Positions 6,629 to 14,514 of a DNA stretch of 64,000 bases are shown here, piece after piece. The translations under genes were made by a program, and so were the position numbers. The DNA is from Brevibacterium mcbrellneri ATCC 49030 (GTDB taxonomy: Bacteria; Actinomycetota; Actinomycetes; Actinomycetales; Brevibacteriaceae): positions 1-64,000 of the forward strand of contig NZ_ADNU01000012.1 in NCBI RefSeq assembly GCF_000178455.1, written 5' to 3'. A model generated the notes under the pieces. The model saw only the letters and a program-made list of their open reading frames with translations. It made no database searches and was not told where the DNA came from. The stretch's first letter is position 1; each line of letters begins with the position of its first letter.

Positions 6629-7791
6629 CACGTGACGCTGTGGCCACCCGCCTGATGCGAACCCCCGTGTGGGTTCAGGCGCTTGTCGTCTATGCCTTGT
6701 CGAGGCTGCTCACGCTCACGATTGTGGCCAGCGCGGCACAACACCAAGGCGAAACTCCGTGGAATGGCCCCGACGGGCCCAGCGTCATCGAGTACCTCAA
6801 CTTCTGGGACGCCGGCTGGTACGAACGGATATGGAAAGACGGGTACCCGGCCCCACTCCCGCTCAGAGAAGACGGCTCTGTGGCACAAAACGCATGGGCC
6901 TTCTACCCGCTATACCCATGGCTAGTGGGTGCTCTGTGCTCGGTAACCGGACTGGAGTTTAAGACTCTGGCGGTCATCACCTCGGTGGCGTGCGCGGGGG
7001 CCGCGTCCGTGGTCATTCTGTACCTGTTCCGGAAGTTCGCTGACCCTGCTCAAGCGCTCACTGGGCTCGCATTCTTCCTGGTGTTCCCCGCGACCGCAAC
7101 CCTCATGGCAGGCTATGCGGAAGCCATGGCAATTCTCTTCCTTGCCGTGGCCCTGTGGCTCACCGCCCAGCGGCGCTATCTCCTCGCCATCCCTGTGGTC
7201 GTTCTCATGGACGTGACACGGCCCATCGGCGTGGGTTTTTCCTTCTTTATGCTCATTCACCTGCTATGGCGCTGGCTGGGCCCGGAACCGTATCCCAAAC
7301 GCGAAGTCTTCACGTCGTGGACCCTGGGTGTGCTCAGCTGCGTCGCTGCCCTGCTGCACCCCGCGTTCGCGTGGTGGAAAACTGGCCAGTTTGACGCCTA
7401 CACATCGACGGAATCCGCCTGGACCGGGCACTCAGATTTGTTCATCCAGTGGATTGATCGGGCGGACCGCATGGCCGGGCCCCTGGGCATCGTCCTGTTC
7501 CTAGCGCTCTTAGTTGTGGCCGGAGTGATCCTGTTTACTGAACCCGGAAAAGCGATGGGGCACGAGAACCGCCAGTTCGTCCTGGGCTACTCCGTATACC
7601 TGTTGCTGTTTTTCACACCGCAGACCTCGACGTTTAGACTTCTGCTCCCGTTGTTCCCACTGGCTCTTGTGATTGCGCGACCATCGTCGTGGACTCTGCG
7701 GTGGGTCGTTGTGGTGGCGTCGGCGCTCTTGCAAATCTGGTGGGTGACCGCGCTGTGGAGCTTAGGTGGCTCGTTCAATTCGCCACCGTAA
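6625..7791 (+). CDS. PIG-V-like GT-C family mannosyltransferase, integral membrane
   Basis: A 388-residue polytopic protein with about nine to ten hydrophobic segments. The first extracytoplasmic loop carries WDAGWYERIWKDGYP and later AFYPLYPWLVG, the pattern of PIG-V-type (PF04188) glycosyltransferases, which use polyprenyl-phosphate sugars as donors. In actinobacteria such proteins probably mannosylate cell-envelope glycolipids or glycans; the acceptor here cannot be read from the sequence. It is last in the dapE-LOG-DivIVA run and is closed by a strong terminator. Confidence 0.75.
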   Translation: MTRDAVATRLMRTPVWVQALVVYALSRLLTLTIVASAAQHQGETPWNGPDGPSVIEYLNFWDAGWYERIWKDGYPAPLPLREDGSVAQNAWAFYPLYPWLVGALCSVTGLEFKTLAVITSVACAGAASVVILYLFRKFADPAQALTGLAFFLVFPATATLMAGYAEAMAILFLAVALWLTAQRRYLLAIPVVVLMDVTRPIGVGFSFFMLIHLLWRWLGPEPYPKREVFTSWTLGVLSCVAALLHPAFAWWKTGQFDAYTSTESAWTGHSDLFIQWIDRADRMAGPLGIVLFLALLVVAGVILFTEPGKAMGHENRQFVLGYSVYLLLFFTPQTSTFRLLLPLFPLALVIARPSSWTLRWVVVVASALLQIWWVTALWSLGGSFNSPP

Positions 7792-7794
7792 ATA

Positions 7795-7840
7795 ACCGTC
7801 GCTCGGCTGGGTTCCTCAACCCAGCCGAGCGACGGTTGTT
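7795..7840. terminator. Bidirectional terminator between the glycosyltransferase gene and ohyA
   Basis: A perfect 17-bp stem: ACCGTCGCTCGGCTGGG (7795-7811), an 8-base loop, and its complement (7820-7836), followed by TGTT. It separates convergent genes and probably serves both. Confidence 0.8.
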
Positions 7841-7886
7841 CTACCGCGTGATAGCGGTCAGTTACAGAGTGCCATCCGTGCAGGTG

Positions 7887-9668
7887 TCACTCTTCGACGA
7901 TGTGGTATTCAGCGAGTAGCTGGCTGATTTCGGTGTTTTTGATGCGCTTCATGAGCATCTTGTGACCAAGCTTCCCACCGGGAACCTTGAGCTCTTTCCC
8001 ATCACGTAGGTGGTTCAGAGCAGACAGCATCTTGCGCACGTCGTACGTGGAGTTGTACACCTCGGGAACCGGACGTTCAATGTCGAGAAGTGTGTACACA
8101 GCTTCCATAGGGGTACGCACCGAGTACTCGGTCGTGAAGATGGTGTCCCGTTCCTTGGATTCCGCGAACTGTCCGATGAACGCAAAATTGACGGACCCTT
8201 CGGGAACCACATCTGGACGGTCTCCTGCCTGGCGTGGCATGAAGAATGCCGTCACATACGGCATCATCACTGGGACAGTCTGAGCTCCGGTAGCAGCGAG
8301 CTCCTTGATTTCTTCTTCGGGAACACCGATGTGGTATAGCCACTCTTGGGTGATCTCTTCACCTGTGGATTCTTGGATGGTCTTGCCAGTGAAGTCACCT
8401 GGCTCATCCGACAATAGCGCGTATACCCAGATGACCGCTTCGTCTGGTGCTTGCTGTTTGAAGTGAGGCTGTCGGTTGACCGTCCACGACATCAGCCAGC
8501 TCGAGTCCTTCACCGTGACGACCCCACCGGTGACAACCTTGCCAGTGAAGAGGTCGCGCTTGGCGATCTTCTCAATGTGTTGGTGGATGCGCGGGTCTGA
8601 AGTGGTGACGGTGGCAGATTCCCACTTGGTTTCGGGGATGTGACCACCGAATACGTCTGGACGGCCGAACGATGGGTCCTTTGCGGCGATTCGACGCCAG
8701 AAATCCCATGCGGGGGCGGGGCCTTCGTCGAGCTTCGCAGCTGTGTGGTGGTCGCCGTCGCTGGAGTTTTCGGTCAGAGATCCGATTGTCATGAACAACA
8801 GATCGTCTTCAGTGAGGTCCACGCCGTCGCTGGCCACGCCATCGGCAGTGGACTCCCAGTGAATCCGAGTGGCCTGTTTACGGCCGGTGGTTGCGTCAAT
8901 GTCGAAGTCGACGTCAGTAACCTTGGTGTTGTACTGGAACACCACTCCCTGGTCTTTGAGCCAAGCCACAAGTGGAAGCACGAGTGATTCGTACTGGTTG
9001 TACTTGGTGAATTTCAGGGCTGAAAAGTCAGGCAGACCACCAATGTGGTGGATGAAACGGTGCACGTAGAGTTTCATCTCCAGCGCGGAGTGCCATTCCT
9101 CAAACGCAAACATTGAACGCCAATACAGCCAGAAGTTGGACTCGAGGAAGTCTTGCGAGAATACCTCGTTGATGCGTTTGTTCTCGACTTCTTCGCGACT
9201 TGCGAAGAAGAGCGTCATGAGTTCTTTTTGCGCTTTCTCAGTGAGCGTGAACTTTCCGTCGGTGTGGGCATCTTGACCTCGGTTGACGGTAGCACGCTGT
9301 TTCGAGTAGTTCGGGTCGTCCTTGTTCAGCCAGTAGAACTCATCCAAGACGCTCGCGCCTTCGATTTCAAGAGACGGGATGGAACGGAAAAGGTCCCAAA
9401 GCGTTTCAAAGTGATCTTCCATTTCGCGTCCGCCTCGGATCACGAAACCTTTCTCTGGTTTCTTGATGCCGTCGAGGGCACCGCCGGGTAGATCGAGTTC
9501 TTCCAGGATGGTGATTTTGTTGCCAGCCATCTGTCCATCACGGACGAGGAAGGCCGCGCCTGCCAGTGAAGCCAGTCCGGAGCCTACGAACCAAGCGCGC
9601 TTGTCGTCGACTCCTTGGGGCTTGCGAGGTCGGGCGAATGCGTAGTAGTTGCCGCTGTTGTATTCCAT
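7887..9668 (-). CDS. ohyA: Oleate hydratase (myosin-cross-reactive antigen family)
   Basis: FAD-containing enzyme that adds water to cis-9 (and sometimes cis-12) unsaturated fatty acids to form hydroxy fatty acids, thought to detoxify host or environmental fatty acids. The 593-residue protein begins SGNYYAFARPRKPQGVDDKR, then an FAD-binding WFVGSGLASLAGAAFLVRDG and the family block LEELDLPGGALDG, followed by GFVIRGGREMEDHFE. Start ATG 9668 is preferred over ATG 9674 because AAAGGA then lies at a proper distance and the N-terminus matches the family. A TetR gene lies just upstream on the same strand, suggesting induction by fatty acids. Confidence 0.93.
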   Translation of the reverse strand: MEYNSGNYYAFARPRKPQGVDDKRAWFVGSGLASLAGAAFLVRDGQMAGNKITILEELDLPGGALDGIKKPEKGFVIRGGREMEDHFETLWDLFRSIPSLEIEGASVLDEFYWLNKDDPNYSKQRATVNRGQDAHTDGKFTLTEKAQKELMTLFFASREEVENKRINEVFSQDFLESNFWLYWRSMFAFEEWHSALEMKLYVHRFIHHIGGLPDFSALKFTKYNQYESLVLPLVAWLKDQGVVFQYNTKVTDVDFDIDATTGRKQATRIHWESTADGVASDGVDLTEDDLLFMTIGSLTENSSDGDHHTAAKLDEGPAPAWDFWRRIAAKDPSFGRPDVFGGHIPETKWESATVTTSDPRIHQHIEKIAKRDLFTGKVVTGGVVTVKDSSWLMSWTVNRQPHFKQQAPDEAVIWVYALLSDEPGDFTGKTIQESTGEEITQEWLYHIGVPEEEIKELAATGAQTVPVMMPYVTAFFMPRQAGDRPDVVPEGSVNFAFIGQFAESKERDTIFTTEYSVRTPMEAVYTLLDIERPVPEVYNSTYDVRKMLSALNHLRDGKELKVPGGKLGHKMLMKRIKNTEISQLLAEYHIVEE

Positions 9669-9736
9669 TTCCATTCCTTTCGCTACGACCTGGTCTCGCG
9701 GGCCGGGTCAAGGATGCAGGATTTTTCCGGCGACGT

Positions 9737-10366
9737 TTATGTCGCCAGCTCAAGAGTTCCGGTGACAATCTGTTCAACCTGTAGATTCAGGTCTTCGACA
9801 CTGTCTTCCGGGTTGTGAGTGCGAGCGGAAAGGCGAGCAATGGCAAGAGTCAGCGCACCGAAAATCGCGGCGCTTGCGGCGCGAAGCGCTTTGTCGCTGA
9901 TAGAGATTTTGCGCGTTTGTGCGGCGCGCTCAAGAAGATCGCCGATACAGCTTTCCATGCGGGCCATGAGAGCAATGCTTTCTGCACGGTGTGGCTGTTC
10001 ATCTGAACCAAAAATTAGTTCACGTTGGTAAACCGTACTGTCAGGTTCACGTTTGATGGCCAAGGCCATGATGGGGGCGATGAGTTCTTGAACTTGAGCG
10101 GATATGCCCTCAGTCTTGCGGGCAACCGCTTCACCGTGTTCCAGAGCGGAACGAAACTCCTCGTTCAAGACCATGAGGAGCAGTTCACTCTTACTTGCCG
10201 CATACCGAAAGAGTGTCCCGGTAGCGACATCTGCACGCTCGGAAATCTCCTGCGTGGTGACTCGGTCAAAGCCGCGCTCAGTGAACAGTTCGTGAGCGGC
10301 GCGAAAAATGCGCTCGCGCTTATCTCGCATGTTCTGAACGCGTCGTCCAACTGTTAGTTCAGTCAT
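9737..10366 (-). CDS. TetR/AcrR-family regulator, likely controlling ohyA
   Basis: A 209-residue regulator. The N-terminal helix-turn-helix is clear at about 15-60 (RIFRAAHELFTERGFDRV, TTQEISERADVATGTLFRYA), followed by a helical ligand domain that would bind an effector such as a fatty acid or acyl-CoA (inferred from the neighbour). Start ATG 10366 has GGAGTTTG before it. Its stop is 68 bp before ohyA; a 6-bp GGCGAC/GTCGCC hairpin at 9729-9746 straddles the stop and may tune readthrough. The inverted repeat at 10385-10404 is the probable operator. Confidence 0.88.
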   Translation of the reverse strand: MTELTVGRRVQNMRDKRERIFRAAHELFTERGFDRVTTQEISERADVATGTLFRYAASKSELLLMVLNEEFRSALEHGEAVARKTEGISAQVQELIAPIMALAIKREPDSTVYQRELIFGSDEQPHRAESIALMARMESCIGDLLERAAQTRKISISDKALRAASAAIFGALTLAIARLSARTHNPEDSVEDLNLQVEQIVTGTLELAT

Positions 10367-10384
10367 TCAAACTCCATTTCTGAC

Positions 10385-10404
10385 TGCACTCAGTAATGAG
10401 TGTA
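10385..10404. promoter_or_regulatory. Inverted-repeat operator upstream of tetR-ohyA
   Basis: CACTCA-GTAA-TGAGTG with further outer T/A symmetry forms a 16-20 bp palindrome about 20-40 bp upstream of the TetR start, in the divergent gap to the DUF3117 gene. Size and position fit a TetR-dimer site. Confidence 0.55.
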
Positions 10405-10498
10405 CTCCGTTTTTCTGTTCGTCATAATTCACAATGTGGAACAAGCATGCCCGATAGTGGATAATTAAAAGCACAACACGTGATTGAAAGGATTCTTC

Positions 10499-10669
10499 AT
10501 GGCAGCTCAGAAGCCACGCACCGGTGACGGCCCCCTCGAAGTGACGAAAGAAGGCCGTGGCCTGGTTCTACGTCTCCCCATCGAAGGTGGCGGACGTCTG
10601 GTCATTGAGGTCAGTCAGGAAGAAGCACAGAACCTGGCTGAAACCTTGAACGAAGCGCTGGGTCAGTAA
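10499..10669 (+). CDS. DUF3117 family protein
   Basis: A 56-residue protein beginning MAAQKPRTGDGPLEVTKEGRG, the conserved start of DUF3117. It continues LVLRLPIEGGGRLVIEVSQEEA and ends in a short helix. Function is unknown; the family is small, cytoplasmic and nearly universal in actinobacteria. ATG 10499 is chosen over an upstream TTG at 10484 because AAAGG precedes it. A GATAAT-like -10 lies about 35 bp upstream. Confidence 0.88.
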   Translation: MAAQKPRTGDGPLEVTKEGRGLVLRLPIEGGGRLVIEVSQEEAQNLAETLNEALGQ

Positions 10670-10695
10670 CCGTCAGGTGTAAACGGGCAGAATTT

Positions 10696-10720
10696 CCCGC
10701 GGTTCTCCGCGGGATTTTTT
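10696..10720 (+). terminator. Rho-independent terminator after DUF3117
   Basis: CCCGCGG, TTCT loop, CCGCGGG, then ATTTTTT. An outer CGGGCA/TGCCCG pair encloses it. It lies between convergent genes. Confidence 0.88.
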
Positions 10721-10728
10721 GTGCCCGC

Positions 10729-11361
10729 TCAGTCCGCGCGGATGAGCGCCAACAATCCTGCATCCACAGGTAGCAGGACACGTTCGGTGTTGGGCACCTC
10801 GGACACGTACGTGAGCATCCTGCGGGTCGCCGAGGTGGTCGCCGAGCGGTCTGCCGGGTTGGCGACCGCGCCGGCGGCCATCGCGTTGTTCACCACGATC
10901 AACCCACCTGCGCGGAGTTTACTCATGGCCATGGGGAAGATTTCGAGGTGGTTGAGCGGGTCCGTGTCTAAAAACACCAGGTCATAAGAGTTCTCAGCCA
11001 ATCGCGACAAGACGTTTTGGGATTGGCCCGTGATCATGCGGGCGCGGTGTCGCGAAATTCCTGCGACGTCAAAAAGTTCAGGCACCACTGCTTGCCGCTG
11101 CGGGTCAGTGTCGATCGTGGTGAGGACCCCGCTGGGCGGCATTGCAGAAAGAATAGTGACCGCTGAAACTCCCGTTCCCGTTCCCACTTCAATCGCCGAG
11201 GTGGGGCGGGCTAGCCGTGTCAGCATCGACAGAACGTGGGTGGACGTGGCTCCCAGCGGGGCGCAGTGGAATTCGGAAGCGAGCGAACGTGCCGCGTCAA
11301 TCACTGCGTCACTGTGGTGAAAACGGTCCGCAAACTGTGCAGCGGCTGGCAGATTGCGCAC
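10729..11361 (-). CDS. O-methyltransferase (class I SAM-dependent)
   Basis: A 210-residue cytoplasmic protein of the O-methyltransferase family 3 type. The SAM-binding motif is AIEVGTGTGVSAVTIL (about 57-72), with the acidic residue after beta-2 in TTIDTDPQ and the metal/SAM-contact segment YDLVFLDTDPLNHLEIF (about 125-141). The second part of the site, GGLIVVNNA, normally has D-N; here it is N-N, so metal binding may be altered. Substrate unknown. It is divergent from tatB, as in many actinobacteria. Confidence 0.85.
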   Translation of the reverse strand: MRNLPAAAQFADRFHHSDAVIDAARSLASEFHCAPLGATSTHVLSMLTRLARPTSAIEVGTGTGVSAVTILSAMPPSGVLTTIDTDPQRQAVVPELFDVAGISRHRARMITGQSQNVLSRLAENSYDLVFLDTDPLNHLEIFPMAMSKLRAGGLIVVNNAMAAGAVANPADRSATTSATRRMLTYVSEVPNTERVLLPVDAGLLALIRAD

Positions 11362-11401
11362 GCATCCCTCCTGTTCTTTTCCGGTTAAGTTTAACGGTAG
11401 A

Positions 11402-11414
11402 TAGAATGGACGGC
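11402..11414 (+). promoter_or_regulatory. Leaderless promoter of tatB
   Basis: TAGAAT (11402-11407) is followed by seven bases and ATG 11415. No ribosome binding site is visible, so a leaderless transcript is likely. This also decides between the two in-frame ATG codons at 11406 and 11415. Confidence 0.5.
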
Positions 11415-11807
11415 ATGTTTGGCATCAACGGAACAGAGATGATCATTCTGATCGTCTTGGCCCTGATAGTCGTGGGGCCATCGCGGATGCCAGAGTACGC
11501 AAAAAAGTTAGGCGAATTCGTTAAAACCTTTCGCCGGAAAGCCCTGGATGCGCGCCGTGCAGTCCGCGAAGACTTTGGCGACGAATTCGACCTTGATTGG
11601 CAGAAGCTCGATCCACGCCAGTACGATCCCCGGCGGATTGTCCGCGAGGCACTAGCCGAAGAAGACGGACAACAGATTCAGCAGGGCCAACAGAGCCAAA
11701 CGGCCACCCAGACAGCAGTCACGGTGGGCCCCATCGAACGCTACATGGAACAGGCCAAGAAACGTGACCGTTCCAAACCGGCCCCCTTCGATTCTGAAGC
11801 CACTTAA
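11415..11807 (+). CDS. tatB: Twin-arginine translocase subunit TatB
   Basis: Part of the TatABC system that exports folded proteins with twin-arginine signals. The 130-residue protein starts MFGINGTEMIILIVLALIVV, the short N-terminal membrane helix with the conserved Glu and Gly-Pro hinge (VVGPSRMPEYAKKLG), followed by an amphipathic helix and a charged cytoplasmic tail (longer than TatA, as expected for TatB). tatA and tatC are not in the window. The last four bases overlap the convergent mrp gene. Confidence 0.88.
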   Translation: MFGINGTEMIILIVLALIVVGPSRMPEYAKKLGEFVKTFRRKALDARRAVREDFGDEFDLDWQKLDPRQYDPRRIVREALAEEDGQQIQQGQQSQTATQTAVTVGPIERYMEQAKKRDRSKPAPFDSEAT

Positions 11808-12901
11808 GACGGGGTGACGCCCAAGGAGCGGCCGGAAAGACCTCGGGAACGGTGGGACAGTTCATGCGCCATTTGGCTGAACACTTTGGAGGCCACGGAC
11901 TCCGGGTGCGCAATCACCGCAGGGGTGCCTTCGTCACCACCTATGCGGACCGGTGGGTCTAGGGGCACCTGCCCCAGAACTTGTACCGGGTAGTCCAGCG
12001 TGTCCGTGAGGTTTTGTGCGACGTCTTCGCCGCCTCCGGAACCAAACACGTCCAAGGTGGAACCGTCGGGCATGATCATGTGCGACATATTTTCAATCAC
12101 GCCCGCTACTTTCTGGGACGTCTGCACCGCGATCGAACCCGCCCGTTGCGCCACCTGGGCTGCCGCATGTTGAGGCGTGGTGACCACCAGCAGCTCAGAC
12201 TGGGGGAGCAGCTGGGCTACCGAGATCGCAATGTCCCCGGTTCCGGGCGGCAAGTCTAGGAACAGCACGTCCAGATCACCCCAATGAACATCGGTGAGGA
12301 ACTGTTCAAGAGCGCGATGCAACATGGGGCCACGCCACACAATCGCCTGGTTGCCACCAATGAACATGCCGATACTCATGACCTTCACGCCGTGGGCCAC
12401 ACGTGGCAGGATCATGTCGTCAACCCGGGTTGGTTGCCCTGTGATACCGAACATGCCAGGGATCGAAAACCCGTAAATGTCAGCGTCGATGACCCCCACT
12501 TTGAGGCCCTGCTGGACCATGGACGCAGCCAAGTTAGCGGTCACTGACGACTTGCCCACACCACCTTTTCCAGACGCAACAGCGTAAATGCGGGTCAGGC
12601 TGTCCTTAAACGGGTTGGAACGTTTGAGTTTGTTACGCAGTTCGGCACGCTGTTCGGGTGTCATGGTGCCTAAATGGACGGTCACCTCGGTGACCCCATC
12701 GACGGCCAAAACTGCCTGTTCAGTGTCGCGTGTAATGGTGTCTTTGAGCGGACAGCCTGCAATCGTGAGCAGAACAGTCACCTCAACGTGACCGGAGTCT
12801 ACTTTGACGGTGTCCACCATTCCCAGCGTGACAATATCCACGCGAAGTTCAGGGTCGATGACGGTGCCCAGAGCCTTCATTACCGCGTCGCGGTCAACCA
12901 C
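11804..12901 (-). CDS. Mrp/NBP35-type P-loop ATPase (iron-sulfur carrier family)
   Basis: A 365-residue protein with an N-terminal MIP18/DUF59 domain (about 1-85, with IAGCPLKDTI) and an Mrp ATPase domain carrying the deviant Walker A VASGKGGVGKSSVTANLA and DLPPGTGDIAIS. In other organisms Mrp/ApbC proteins deliver Fe-S clusters. Here the CxxC normally found after ENMS is missing (ENMSHMIMPDGSTLDVFG), so cluster binding cannot follow the standard mode. Start is GTG 12901 behind GAGGAGG; the frame extends upstream but without a signal. It is divergent from the gene at 13001. Confidence 0.88.
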   Translation of the reverse strand: MVDRDAVMKALGTVIDPELRVDIVTLGMVDTVKVDSGHVEVTVLLTIAGCPLKDTITRDTEQAVLAVDGVTEVTVHLGTMTPEQRAELRNKLKRSNPFKDSLTRIYAVASGKGGVGKSSVTANLAASMVQQGLKVGVIDADIYGFSIPGMFGITGQPTRVDDMILPRVAHGVKVMSIGMFIGGNQAIVWRGPMLHRALEQFLTDVHWGDLDVLFLDLPPGTGDIAISVAQLLPQSELLVVTTPQHAAAQVAQRAGSIAVQTSQKVAGVIENMSHMIMPDGSTLDVFGSGGGEDVAQNLTDTLDYPVQVLGQVPLDPPVRIGGDEGTPAVIAHPESVASKVFSQMAHELSHRSRGLSGRSLGVTPS

Positions 12902-13000
12902 AACAACCTCCTCATAGGTCTTTTTAACTCTACTGCCTGACTGCGGGTGTCTCAGGTGTGGGTGATTTAATCTGCAAGGCAGAACCACCATAATGGGAGT

Positions 13001-13462
13001 ATGAGCATGCAACCCAACGTGATGCCCACTGGCGAAGTTTTAGGCACTTATCGTAGTCGTGAAGAAGCCCAGGCTACGATCTCGTATCTCGCTGAGAACG
13101 GTTTTAACGTGCGTGCGCTGTCGATTGTGGGATCCGACGTCCGCATCGTGGAGACGGTTATGGGAATCACGTCGTGGGCACAAGCAGCAGGTCGAGGTGC
13201 CCTGACAGGTGCCTGGCTGGGTCTGCTGTTCGGTTTGCTCATGTCTTTCTTCTCAGGTGAAGAAACTCTCAGCTCCGGTGGCCTGCTGCCAGGCGTCATC
13301 ATTGGTGTGGGACTGGGAATGCTGTGGGGGATTGTCACCCGCGCAATCATGGGACGTAAGAACAAGGTCATCGCTCGCCCGCAAGTGATTGCAAACGAGT
13401 TTCAACTGCTGTGCAACCCCATGCAGGCAAACGAAGCACGAGCCCTGTTGAGCAAGCGCTAA
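13001..13462 (+). CDS. Membrane protein with general-stress (YflT/GSP17M-like) domain
   Basis: A 153-residue protein. Residues 10-50 resemble the GSP17M-like domain (TYRSREEAQATISYLAENGF), followed by two hydrophobic glycine-rich segments at about 64-84 and 90-113 and a C-terminal region (NEFQLLCNPMQANEARALL). Homologues are annotated as general stress proteins; function is unknown. The start is ATG 13001, with GGGAGT just before it and a CATAAT -10 so close that initiation may be nearly leaderless. Confidence 0.75.
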   Translation: MSMQPNVMPTGEVLGTYRSREEAQATISYLAENGFNVRALSIVGSDVRIVETVMGITSWAQAAGRGALTGAWLGLLFGLLMSFFSGEETLSSGGLLPGVIIGVGLGMLWGIVTRAIMGRKNKVIARPQVIANEFQLLCNPMQANEARALLSKR

Positions 13463-14514
13463 TTTCTGGCCACCTCCCACGCGGACACCGTCTCCGGTGC
13501 GAACTGACGCACCGCGGGAATAGCCAACGGGCCCCAATCCTCTTGCGCCCCCGCACTCAGAACCGCGTCAATACACGCCAAACTCATCGCATCGGCCGCC
13601 GCGGCACCCACATGCGTGAGCGCCGGTGACGTGTAATCGTTGAGCTTCGATGCATCTGCGTCTGCGGCTGGAACGGACGCAGCGAACACCGTGTCGCCGT
13701 CAAACAGTGTGTGCGACGGGTAGATCGCCCGTGATAATCCAGCGTGTGCAGTGGCTGCCACACGGGTGATCTGTGCGTCCGTTAACGGTGCGTCCGTGAG
13801 CAGACACGCAATCGTAGTGTTCGTAGCTGAAGCGTTGAGCGCGCGGGCTCGCTCAACCTGCTCATTCAGTACCGCAACGGGCACGGCAGGCACCTCAATG
13901 CCATATTCCGCAAGGACACCCGCAGCGTGTAAGCGGCCACGGGCATCAAAAATCGACCCCATGGGATTGGCCGTCACAACAGCTGTCACTCGCCACCCCT
14001 CAGAGGTGGACACGGACGCAACGCCTGTGCCGCCTCGGGCGAACCCCCGGCCGGACCACGCACCCAAACCAGCACCCAAAGAACCACGGCACGCCCCTTC
14101 ACTGTTGCGCGCCGCCAGTGTGGCTGCCGCGCCAGTGTCCGCGTCCGGGGTGTGGGAGGCACCTCGGCCGAGGTCGAAAACAGCGGCCGCGGGAACGATA
14201 GGCACGCGGATCCCGGGGAGGGGTTCACAGCCAATCGAGGATGTCGCAAGGGTGTCTTGGACACCTCGGGCGGCACTGAGTCCTAAGGCAGAACCTCCGG
14301 TGAGTACCACGGCGTCAGCCCCATAACCCAGGGTGCCGGGCGCCAAAATATTCGTTTCGTGCGTGGCCGGGCCACCACCTCGGGAATCAACCCCCACAGT
14401 GGACCCGGGAGGTAGCAACAACACCGTGGTGCCTGACAGACCGCCGGGAACCTCGGCACATCCCATCCGCACACCAGCGGGCAGGGTGAGCGAAAAATCA
14501 GCCGCGAGCGCCAC
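13459..14514 (-). CDS. P1 family (DmpA/NylC-type) N-terminal-nucleophile peptidase
   Basis: A 351-residue self-processing hydrolase of the DmpA/NylC group, which includes aminopeptidases and amide-oligomer hydrolases. The N-terminal chain shows GCAEVPGGLSGTTVLLLPPG and a GGSALGLSAARGVQ block. The expected autocleavage site is the Asn-Thr bond in NASATNTTIACLLTDAPL (about 251-268), where Thr becomes the nucleophile. Start GTG 14514 has GGAG upstream and overlaps the pepP stop by 17 bases, implying coupling. The natural substrate is not evident; linkage to pepP suggests peptide turnover. Confidence 0.85.
   Translation of the reverse strand: MALAADFSLTLPAGVRMGCAEVPGGLSGTTVLLLPPGSTVGVDSRGGGPATHETNILAPGTLGYGADAVVLTGGSALGLSAARGVQDTLATSSIGCEPLPGIRVPIVPAAAVFDLGRGASHTPDADTGAAATLAARNSEGACRGSLGAGLGAWSGRGFARGGTGVASVSTSEGWRVTAVVTANPMGSIFDARGRLHAAGVLAEYGIEVPAVPVAVLNEQVERARALNASATNTTIACLLTDAPLTDAQITRVAATAHAGLSRAIYPSHTLFDGDTVFAASVPAADADASKLNDYTSPALTHVGAAAADAMSLACIDAVLSAGAQEDWGPLAIPAVRQFAPETVSAWEVARN

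Noticed and set aside
13751-14326. 191-codon plus-strand frame opposite the P1 peptidase
   Set aside because: Antisense shadow of a well-supported gene; low-complexity Ala/Pro/Thr composition typical of high-GC antisense frames.
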